38,214 nt of DNA from assembly GCA_002730475.1 (NCBI GenBank), contig PCAG01000015.1:1-38214 (forward strand), in the 5' to 3' direction. The DNA is from Spirochaetales bacterium. GTDB taxonomy: Bacteria > Desulfobacterota_D > UBA1144. Position numbers and translations under genes: made by a program. The notes beneath the pieces are model-generated. The model searched no databases and was not told the origin of the DNA. It saw only the letters and a program-made list of their open reading frames with translations. Below, piece by piece: positions 30,330-38,214 of this stretch; position 1 is the stretch's first letter, and the number at the start of each line of letters is the position of its first letter.

Positions 30330-31718
30330 ATGTGCACTATAAATAATTCAATATTTAGAGAGTATGACATAAGAGGCATAGCGGATGAAGATCTGACCGA
30401 TGAGGTCGTAGAAATGATTGGCTTAGCTTTTGGGTCAACAATTATTGATAATGGACTTACAAAAATATCTATTGGAAGAGATTGTAGAAAAAGTTCAAAT
30501 AGAATCTTTGATGCTTTATCGAAAGGGATAACAAGAACAGGGGTCGACGTTATAAATTTGGGCTTAATTACTAGCCCGGTTCTCTATTTTTCACTGTATG
30601 GACTAGATGTTGATGGAGGGATTATGATTACCGCAAGCCATAATCCTCCAGATTACAATGGTTTTAAAGCTGCTATTGGCAAGGATGTTCTTTCGTCTGC
30701 GGAGATTCAAGAGCTCCAAATTAGAATTAAGAAAAAGAATTTTACAATTTCAAAGAAGAAAGGGGAAATAATTGATTTTAATATTAATGAAAAATATAAA
30801 AATGACATAATTAAAAATATAAAAATTGCTCGAGAGCTTAGAATCGGAGTAGATTGTGCCAACACTCCCGTGGGAATTTTTGCCAAGGATGTCTTAACTT
30901 CGGTAGGATGTGAGGTGTTTGAACTGTTCCCCGAACCAGATGGAAATTTCCCTAACCACCACCCGGACCCCTCGGTGGAAGAGAACTTACGCGATCTTGC
31001 AACTCTTGTTAAAAGCAAGAAGCTGGATCTTGGAATTGCTTTTGATGGAGATGCGGATAGGTTAGGCGTGGTAGACGAAAATGGACTCTTGATATATTCG
31101 GATATGATATTGCTCCTTTTGGCGCGATCTGTTATCAAAGAAAATCCTGGTGCAAAAATTATAGGAGAAGTTAAATGTTCTAAAAACCTATTTGACGATA
31201 TTAAAAAAAGTGGGGGCACACCCATTATGTGGAAAACGGGACATTCAAATATTAAAAGAAAAATTAAGGAAGAAAATGCCCCTCTTGCTGGAGAGCTGAG
31301 TGGCCATATGTTTTTTTCGGATAAGCATCACGGATATGACGATGCATTGTATGCGGCATTAAGACTAATCGAGATGGTCTCCAAGCAAAAAAAATCTATA
31401 AGCAGCATGTTAAGCGGTATTCCAAAAATGTATTCAACCCCAGAGATTAGACTGGAATTCCCTGAAAATGAAAAATTTATGATTATTAGGAAATTAATAG
31501 AAAGCATTAAAAATGACAATCCTCACTCGTATAACCTTATTACGGTGGACGGAATACGATTGGAAAACTCTTCAGGATGGGCTTTAGTTAGAGCATCTAA
31601 TACTCAGCCTGCTTTAACTATTAGATTCGAAGCCGATTCGGAGGAGAATTTAGCTAGCATAAGAAATTATGTGTCGGATAAATTAAATTCATTAGCAGGT
31701 ACGATTTGCATATCTTAG
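30330..31718 (+). CDS. Phosphomannomutase/phosphoglucomutase
   Basis: This cytosolic enzyme moves phosphate between C6 and C1 of mannose or glucose for nucleotide-sugar and polysaccharide synthesis. From the ATG at 30330 the protein has 462 residues; a TTG six nucleotides earlier is possible but has no support. The phosphoserine loop TASHNPPDYNGFK (S103), the metal loop DGDADR (239-244), the sugar loop GELSGHMFF and the C-terminal phosphate-binding RASNTQP segment are all present. The GHMFF/DALYAA block matches the AlgC-type dual-specificity enzymes. The 3' end overlaps the BtrH-like gene by 13 nt, so the two are co-transcribed. Confidence 0.92.
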   Translation: MCTINNSIFREYDIRGIADEDLTDEVVEMIGLAFGSTIIDNGLTKISIGRDCRKSSNRIFDALSKGITRTGVDVINLGLITSPVLYFSLYGLDVDGGIMITASHNPPDYNGFKAAIGKDVLSSAEIQELQIRIKKKNFTISKKKGEIIDFNINEKYKNDIIKNIKIARELRIGVDCANTPVGIFAKDVLTSVGCEVFELFPEPDGNFPNHHPDPSVEENLRDLATLVKSKKLDLGIAFDGDADRLGVVDENGLLIYSDMILLLLARSVIKENPGAKIIGEVKCSKNLFDDIKKSGGTPIMWKTGHSNIKRKIKEENAPLAGELSGHMFFSDKHHGYDDALYAALRLIEMVSKQKKSISSMLSGIPKMYSTPEIRLEFPENEKFMIIRKLIESIKNDNPHSYNLITVDGIRLENSSGWALVRASNTQPALTIRFEADSEENLASIRNYVSDKLNSLAGTICIS

Positions 31719-32719
31719 ATTGGAATAATATTACCGGTACTCATTGTGGATCCGTAGCGATTAGGAATGTAATTAATTATTTCGGTGTCGATTACGAGGA
31801 GGAAGTTTGTTTTGGTCTAGGATGTGGGATGGGTTTTTTTTACTCCCGGCTTAATAATTCGCAACCATCTGAAGTAATACATTTACGCGCACCTAATATG
31901 GAACCTAATTTCTTTAATAGCGAAAAAAAGATATATTCCTGGAAGTTGGAAACAGATTCAAGAAGGGCTCATGATGATCTAAAAAAAAATCTTAAGCTAG
32001 GCCTTCCGGTTTTTTTGCAAACAGACTTGTTGTATTTGAAATATTACCATTCTAAAATCCATTTTCCTGGACATGTGATAGTTTGTATGGGGTTTGATGA
32101 AAGAAGAAAAATCTTCTTTGTTTCTGATACAAACTTTAAAGAAATTCAAATAGTCTCATTTTCGGATATGGACAAAGCAAGGTCCTCTAATGCTGAGCCT
32201 TATCCTTTATTTTATAACTGGTTTGTTGTAGAGCAATTTAAACCATTTAAAAATTTAAACAAAAAGATTGAGGATTCTATATTTTTAAATTCGCAAAATT
32301 ACATAAAAGGACAATCGTCTCCTAGAGGAACTAGTTCGCTATTTACTCTATTGGAGTGGATTGAGAATTTAGACAAATGGATTAATCTGCAAGATTCGCA
32401 ATCGGTATTTAGATTCGCCTACCAAGTTATAGCCAAGAGAGGCTCTAGAGGTGGAGGCTTCAGGTACATCTATGAGGAGTTCCTCAAGTTTGCGGAATCT
32501 GAATCAAACAAAATCAACAAACTGAAGCTTTCTAGCCAGATGCACGATATTGCCCAATTGTGGGAGGAAAGCGCTTTAGTCATGAAAAAGATTTCATATA
32601 AAAAAAATAGAAAAGATTTGGCGGATTTAAAAAAAACCTTGTCTGATTTGTATAGTCTTGAATACGAATATCATTCTAAGGTCCTAGATACTCTAGGAGG
32701 TAAAAAAAAAGGGGCATAA
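31706..32719 (+). CDS. BtrH N-terminal-domain protein with DUF4872-like tail
   Basis: This 337-residue protein begins with a segment TGTHCGSVAIRNVINYFG, where H13-C14 match the conserved HC of the BtrH N-terminal domain, followed by FGLGCGMGFFYSR. A probable catalytic histidine is H123 in FPGHVIVCMG, and VSDTN near residue 140 would complete a Cys-His-Asp set of papain-like (C39-like) fold. BtrH moves a glutamyl-linked acyl group from a carrier protein onto an aminoglycoside in butirosin synthesis; related proteins occur widely without known roles. The C-terminal half (about 200-330) is helical with a basic, lysine-rich end. It overlaps the mutase gene by 13 nt. Function here is unknown. Confidence 0.72.
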   Translation: MHILDWNNITGTHCGSVAIRNVINYFGVDYEEEVCFGLGCGMGFFYSRLNNSQPSEVIHLRAPNMEPNFFNSEKKIYSWKLETDSRRAHDDLKKNLKLGLPVFLQTDLLYLKYYHSKIHFPGHVIVCMGFDERRKIFFVSDTNFKEIQIVSFSDMDKARSSNAEPYPLFYNWFVVEQFKPFKNLNKKIEDSIFLNSQNYIKGQSSPRGTSSLFTLLEWIENLDKWINLQDSQSVFRFAYQVIAKRGSRGGGFRYIYEEFLKFAESESNKINKLKLSSQMHDIAQLWEESALVMKKISYKKNRKDLADLKKTLSDLYSLEYEYHSKVLDTLGGKKKGA

Positions 32720-32730
32720 AGCCCCTTTTT
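32702..32730. terminator. Bidirectional intrinsic terminator
   Basis: A perfect 10-bp stem (32706-32715 with 32721-32730) and five-nucleotide loop is flanked by T tracts on both strands (5 T on plus, 9 U on minus). It overlaps the end of the BtrH-like gene and lies just after groEL, so it ends both convergent units. Confidence 0.93.
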
Positions 32731-32753
32731 AATCCATATTCGTCCTTTTTTCT

Positions 32754-34430
<1,677 letters not shown>

Positions 34431-34436
34431 CTAAAG

Positions 34437-34724
34437 TTATTCAATGATCCCTAGAACTTCGTCTTGTTTTAGAAAGATATATTCACCATCTCCCAGAGAA
34501 AGCTCCATGCCACCATACTTGTTAAATACAACTACGTCGCCCTTTTTTACATCGAGAGGCTTAGTTTTTCCGTCACTAAGCAATTTCCCTTTGCCCACGG
34601 CAACGACTTTGCCTTGTTGAGGCTTATCTTCGGAACCGCCAGGAATAATAATTCCCCCTTCGGTTTTTTCTTCAGGACTGCTAATCTTAACTAAAATCCT
34701 GTCATATAAAGGTTTAATACTCAT
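34437..34724 (-). CDS. groES: Co-chaperonin GroES
   Basis: This 95-residue protein is the heptameric lid of GroEL. It starts with IKPLYDRILVK, has the mobile loop EEKTEGGIIIPGG and GKGKLL, and ends VLGIIE. GGAGGG precedes the ATG. It is the first gene of groES-groEL; no CIRCE element is seen. Confidence 0.97.
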   Translation of the reverse strand: MSIKPLYDRILVKISSPEEKTEGGIIIPGGSEDKPQQGKVVAVGKGKLLSDGKTKPLDVKKGDVVVFNKYGGMELSLGDGEYIFLKQDEVLGIIE

Positions 34725-34772
34725 AAATACCCTCCAAACACCTCGTTAATGCATAATCAGTTAATTATCAAG

Positions 34773-34800
34773 AAGATAAACATGATACCTGCTTTGTCAA
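34773..34800 (-). promoter_or_regulatory. groESL promoter
   Basis: On the minus strand TTGACA (34800-34795) and TATCTT (34778-34773) are 16 nt apart, giving a leader of about 42 nt. The leader has an imperfect repeat ATAAT-N6-ATTAT (34753-34768). Neither a CIRCE repeat nor a good heat-shock sigma -10 box is visible. Confidence 0.55.
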
Positions 34801-34838
34801 GAAAATAATATAAACTAATACCTATTATCAATAAAAAA

Positions 34839-36950
34839 TTGAACACTTTAGATAAAAATAGTCTTAACGATGAGCAGCTTAGGGCGGTACAGCACACAAC
34901 TGGCCCAGCTTTAGTCTCGGCGGGTGCAGGCTCGGGAAAAACGAGGATTTTAACCTACAGAATATATAATTTAATAAAATCTGGCAAGGCTGCCCCTAAT
35001 GAAATCCTTGCCCTTACCTTTACAAATAAGGCGGCAAACGAAATGAAATCAAGACTTGTCTCGCTGTTGGGGAAGGGTTTTCAATTTCCGTGGTCGGGAA
35101 ATTGGGTAGGAACATTTCATTCGATATCAAACAGAGTTTTAAACATCTTCATAAAGGAACTCTCTCCAAACTATAAGAAAAATTTTATTATCTATGACCG
35201 GAATGACCAGGTCAAAATTTTAAAGAATACGATTAAGAAATTGGATTTAGACATAAATTCGTACAACACTGGCCACTTACTAGGTCTAATAAGTAGGTTG
35301 AAAAATAATTATATTCAGGATGAGTGGGAAACGAAATGGAGATTCGAAGATGACAATCAGAAAAAGATTATATACGGTTATCAATCTTCACTTGCGGAGA
35401 ACAATGCTATGGATTTTGACGATTTAATTTTAAATTTTTATGAGCTGGTTTCTAGCAATGAGAGAGTTAAGAAGCATTTGCAAAAAATTTTCAAATACAT
35501 TTTAGTTGATGAATACCAAGATACTAATGAAATGCAATTCAAACTTCTAAACGTTCTCGCAGGTTCTCATAAGAATCTGTTTGTGGTCGGAGACGAAGAT
35601 CAATGTATTTATGGCTGGAGGGGTGCGTCAATCAAGAATATTCTTGAATTCGAAACACTTTATCCAGATACACGATTTTTTAAATTAGAAGAGAATTACA
35701 GGTCCACACCAGAAATATTAGATGTTGCTAATCAATTGATTTCTTTTAACAAAGAGAGGAAGGAGAAGGAGTTGTTTACACACAACTCTAACGGACCAAG
35801 GATTGATGTTGTGAGACAATTCGACAATCGTGAAGAAACTAATTATGTAGCTAATCAGATTTTAACATATAGAAAAGATAATGAATTTAATTTGAATGAA
35901 ATTGCAATTTTTTACAGAACTAATGCTCAGTCGAGGATTTTAGAGGATGTTTTAAGACAAAACAAAATCCAGTATAAAATTTTTGGAAATATTAGTTTTT
36001 ATGATAGGGCAGAAATAAAAGATATTATATGTTTTTTAAGGCTCCTTATTAATCCTTACGATACGATATCTTTTGATAGAACAATCAATATTCCACCAAG
36101 AGGAATAGGTATAAAGACACTGAGGACTTTAAAATCATTAAAAGCTGAATCTAATGTTGATTTTATAAGCTTGATTGCTGATTGTGGTAACAACAATGTG
36201 TTTTCAAAAAAAGTTACTTCAAACCTTGCTAAACTTTCCCAAGCTTTGAAGAATGCTCTTTTTGATATAGAGAATGAGATGCCTATTTCTGAATCTATTC
36301 AGAAATTTTTAATCAATATAGAATTTTTTGATTATATATCGAAAGACAATGAGGATAAGATTGAAAATATTTCTGAATTCTTGAATTTAATTTCTGAATA
36401 TGAACAAAATACAGAGAATCCTACATTAAATGACTTTCTTAATACGCTTTCTATTTCATCGGCTATAGATGACCTTGATAGCGAAGAAGGAAAAGTATCG
36501 CTCATGACCGTTCATTTGGCAAAAGGCTTAGAGTTCCCATGTGTTTTTGTTTTAGGAATGGAGGATGGAGTGTTCCCTCACTCTCGATCCTTAGATGTTG
36601 ATGAATCTTCGATAGAAGAAGAAAGAAGATTATGCTACGTAGCTTTTACAAGAGCAATGAAGAAATTACATATTTCTCACCGTAGAGAGAGAAAGGAGTT
36701 CGGGGCACCTATCTATTGTCAGCAGTCTCAGTTTATAGACGAAATTGAGGATAATAAAAATGTGCAAATTATTGATAGTGGATATCCCGAGGAAGATTAT
36801 AATTTGGAAAACAAGGTATCTCATTACAGGTTTGGGGAGGGAGTCATTGTCGTTGATGACATTGATAATGATATAGATGACTTTATTACGGTTCTTTTTG
36901 ATTCCGGTGTTAAAAAACGAGTCTCTGTATTTGATTTAGAAGAAATATAA
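34839..36950 (+). CDS. uvrD: UvrD/PcrA-type superfamily 1 DNA helicase
   Basis: This 703-residue 3'-5' helicase acts in DNA repair and in removing blocks from replication. It starts at TTG; the LNDEQLRAVQHT Q-motif and the P-loop GAGSGKT (29-35) lie at the normal distance. DEYQD (224-228), GDEDQCIYGWRGA, TVHLAKGLEFPCVFV and ERRLCYVAFTRA are motifs II, III, V and VI. The C-terminal HYRFGEGVIVV-DDIDNDIDD-VLFDSGVKKR segment is the Tudor-like RNA-polymerase-binding tail of PcrA/UvrD. TATTAT at 34823-34828 is ten nucleotides before the TTG with no Shine-Dalgarno sequence. Its stop overlaps the next ATG by one nucleotide. Confidence 0.95.
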   Translation: MNTLDKNSLNDEQLRAVQHTTGPALVSAGAGSGKTRILTYRIYNLIKSGKAAPNEILALTFTNKAANEMKSRLVSLLGKGFQFPWSGNWVGTFHSISNRVLNIFIKELSPNYKKNFIIYDRNDQVKILKNTIKKLDLDINSYNTGHLLGLISRLKNNYIQDEWETKWRFEDDNQKKIIYGYQSSLAENNAMDFDDLILNFYELVSSNERVKKHLQKIFKYILVDEYQDTNEMQFKLLNVLAGSHKNLFVVGDEDQCIYGWRGASIKNILEFETLYPDTRFFKLEENYRSTPEILDVANQLISFNKERKEKELFTHNSNGPRIDVVRQFDNREETNYVANQILTYRKDNEFNLNEIAIFYRTNAQSRILEDVLRQNKIQYKIFGNISFYDRAEIKDIICFLRLLINPYDTISFDRTINIPPRGIGIKTLRTLKSLKAESNVDFISLIADCGNNNVFSKKVTSNLAKLSQALKNALFDIENEMPISESIQKFLINIEFFDYISKDNEDKIENISEFLNLISEYEQNTENPTLNDFLNTLSISSAIDDLDSEEGKVSLMTVHLAKGLEFPCVFVLGMEDGVFPHSRSLDVDESSIEEERRLCYVAFTRAMKKLHISHRRERKEFGAPIYCQQSQFIDEIEDNKNVQIIDSGYPEEDYNLENKVSHYRFGEGVIVVDDIDNDIDDFITVLFDSGVKKRVSVFDLEEI

Positions 36951-37468
36951 TGGAATTAAACGAAAAACTGATTGATTTTAGATTAAAGTCGACTGACGAT
37001 ACATATTTTGATTCTAAGGACGTGGATTTAGATAAGAAATTAGTTGTTTTTTTTACCTGTAATCATTGCCCTTATGTACATGCATACGAAACGCGAATTA
37101 TCAATTTACAACAAAAATATTCTGAAACATGTATTTTCGTTGGAATTAATTCGAATGACGATATTCAATATCCTGAGGATAATTTCGACAAAATGAAATA
37201 CAGGTATAAAGAGATGAAATATAATTTTACCTATTTAAGAGATCAAGACCAGACTGTTGCCTCGGCATTTGGTGCCACCCATACTCCACACTTTTTTGTT
37301 TTTAATCATGAAAGAACGTTAATTTATAAAGGCAAATTAGATGATAATTGGAATGATGAATCCGGGGTTACCACTAAATACCTTGAAGATGTTTTGGCTT
37401 ATAGTGGTGAGCGCCCACCACATGACACTCTGCCCGTGGGATGTACTATTAAATGGCGGACGAAATAG
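36950..37468 (+). CDS. Thioredoxin-fold (AhpC/TSA-like) protein
   Basis: This 172-residue protein is a cytosolic thioredoxin-fold protein with no signal peptide. The active-site segment FFTCNHCPYVHAYE contains C37 and C40 in a CxxC, and a cis-proline-like region TPHFFVF follows at about residue 123. A late PVGCTIKW segment holds a further cysteine that could take part in a redox cycle. It belongs to the redoxin family with this CNHCPYV pattern, whose electron partner and substrate are not known. It is translated together with the helicase (TAATG overlap). Confidence 0.85.
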   Translation: MELNEKLIDFRLKSTDDTYFDSKDVDLDKKLVVFFTCNHCPYVHAYETRIINLQQKYSETCIFVGINSNDDIQYPEDNFDKMKYRYKEMKYNFTYLRDQDQTVASAFGATHTPHFFVFNHERTLIYKGKLDDNWNDESGVTTKYLEDVLAYSGERPPHDTLPVGCTIKWRTK

Positions 37469-37764
37469 TGGGGTTCATACCTCATAAAACCCCTATAAAC
37501 ACTGGGTTTCTTAAAAATATTTAACCCACGCCTTTACTCACGATACGATTATTATATGGTATCTGATTATGAAAAAGACAATAATAATGAGTATTTGGGA
37601 TAATAGGGAAATCACAACCCACGACTTTACCCACGATTGCTACGAACCACACTCTCGCATAGTTCATTTACCCTACTTTTCCCTGAAAAATGGGGGTTTT
37701 CTTAACCCACGCATTTGGGAGTTATGAAATGACTAAAAACTCACATTTTTGATACAATTATTTT
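37469..37764. repeat. Spacer with repeated ACCCACG motifs and GGGTT/AACCC hairpins
   Basis: This 296-nt stretch has no gene. It holds two imperfect 23-24-nt direct repeats of the form AACCCACGMCTTTACYCACGAT (37523-37545 and 37616-37639) and a third partial copy at 37704-37711, about 90 nt apart; counting sub-motifs, ACYCACG occurs five times. GGGTT/AACCC inverted pairs precede the first and third copies, and GGGGTT/AACCCC (37470-37475 with 37488-37493) follows the redoxin stop. No T tract marks a terminator. The purpose is unknown. Confidence 0.55.
37729..37758 (+). promoter_or_regulatory. Promoter of the MORN-repeat gene
   Basis: ATGACT (37729-37734) and TACAAT (37753-37758) are 18 nt apart. 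The -10 box ends six nucleotides before the ATG, so the transcript should begin at or next to the start codon. Confidence 0.55.
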
Positions 37765-38202
37765 ATGAGTGAAAGAACTATAGAATTTGAAGATGGATGG
37801 AGAAAAGTTTATACAGGAGAACTAAAAGATGATAAGAGACACGGAAATGGAAAAATGGTTTGGGAAAATGGTGCGAAATACTCGGGAGAATGGAAAAACG
37901 ATAAAATGGATGGATTAGGAAAATATACTTTCTCAGATGGAAAAATACCAAAGGAACATATTGGAAGATTTAAGAACGGACTACCTAACGGGAAAGGACT
38001 TCTAACTTATAAAAATGGGAACATATATGACGGAGACTTTAAGGACGGAAAAAGACACGGCAAAGGAACTATGAAATGCCCCGATGGAACAAAATACGTT
38101 GGTGAATGGAAAGACGCAAAGGAACACGGTCAAGGAACTTTTACTTATCCTAATGGTTCAAAAGATGAAGGTGTATGGAGAAACGGAGAATTCGTTGAAT
38201 AA
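37765..38202 (+). CDS. MORN-repeat protein
   Basis: This 145-residue soluble protein consists almost wholly of MORN repeats of about 23 residues: five full copies of the Y-x-GEWK-D-x-x-HG-G pattern (from YTGELKDDKRHGNG to YVGEWKDAKEHGQG) and a final partial one. There is no signal peptide or membrane segment, nor any added catalytic domain. MORN repeats form a beta-hairpin scaffold and often bind lipids or proteins; the function in bacteria is mostly unknown. It appears leaderless (see the promoter at 37729-37758). Repeats this regular often spread and vary by unequal recombination. Confidence 0.9.
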   Translation: MSERTIEFEDGWRKVYTGELKDDKRHGNGKMVWENGAKYSGEWKNDKMDGLGKYTFSDGKIPKEHIGRFKNGLPNGKGLLTYKNGNIYDGDFKDGKRHGKGTMKCPDGTKYVGEWKDAKEHGQGTFTYPNGSKDEGVWRNGEFVE

Positions 38203-38214
38203 GAAGTACGCGTA

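Noticed and set aside
30707..31225. 172-codon minus-strand frame inside the sugar mutase gene
   Set aside because: Serine-rich shadow frame opposite a complete mutase; no ribosome-binding site.
37469..37493. GGGGTT/AACCCC hairpin as terminator of the helicase operon
   Set aside because: Twelve-nucleotide loop and no T tract.
37469..37764. CRISPR array or integron attC site
   Set aside because: Repeats are too few and imperfect for CRISPR, with uneven spacers; no GTTRRRY/RYYYAAC core pairs as in attC.

Overview
The window is an AT-rich, tightly packed bacterial chromosome segment with no phage, insertion sequence, rRNA, tRNA or CRISPR that I could see. A YidC with a large periplasmic domain, GroESL, an IHF-type gene after pheT, and a PcrA/UvrD helicase point to a Gram-negative (diderm) bacterium. 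The mix of coenzyme A-ester catabolism with a lean core genome fits a free-living heterotroph of a deltaproteobacteria-grade or Dadabacteria/SAR324-like lineage. That placement is inference only; no marker here fixes it.

Region 1 (1-8189) is catabolic. After the tail of a sirtuin gene come two tandem acetoacetate-decarboxylase-family genes with a strong promoter and terminator, then an aldehyde dehydrogenase. On the minus strand lies an operon of acyl-CoA dehydrogenase, thiolase-like protein without the usual cysteine, DUF35 OB-fold protein and MaoC hydratase, followed by a separately promoted AmiS/UreI-type channel. The operon resembles the dehydrogenase-hydratase-aldolase modules of sterol side-chain degradation.

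Region 2 (8209-21710) is mostly housekeeping on the plus strand: mnmE, pheT (without pheS), an IHF/HU gene, a DUF502 membrane protein, tilS, then a convergent AmgK-like kinase, a double AhpD-type protein, an rRNA pseudouridine synthase, tmk, holB, metG and leuA, many with 4-nt overlaps or very short gaps.

Region 3 (21711-24768) is the least explained. It holds a candidate small RNA with its own promoter and terminator, a DnaA-box-like palindrome, a small cysteine-pair protein, a divergent acetolactate-synthase-like enzyme and an orphan 263-residue protein.

Region 4 (24769-30316) is the rpmH-rnpA-yidD-yidC-jag cluster, meeting a minus-strand trpE-trpG-tadA unit. Region 5 (30330-38214) has a phosphomannomutase/phosphoglucomutase overlapping a BtrH-like protein, a bidirectional terminator, groES-groEL on the minus strand, a PcrA/UvrD helicase, a thioredoxin-fold protein, a repeat-bearing spacer and a MORN-repeat protein.

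A recurring feature is that many first genes of transcription units have a TANNNT box only about 5-10 nt before the start codon and no Shine-Dalgarno sequence, suggesting leaderless mRNAs. Genes inside operons, plus the decarboxylase and chaperonin genes, carry clear Shine-Dalgarno sequences.
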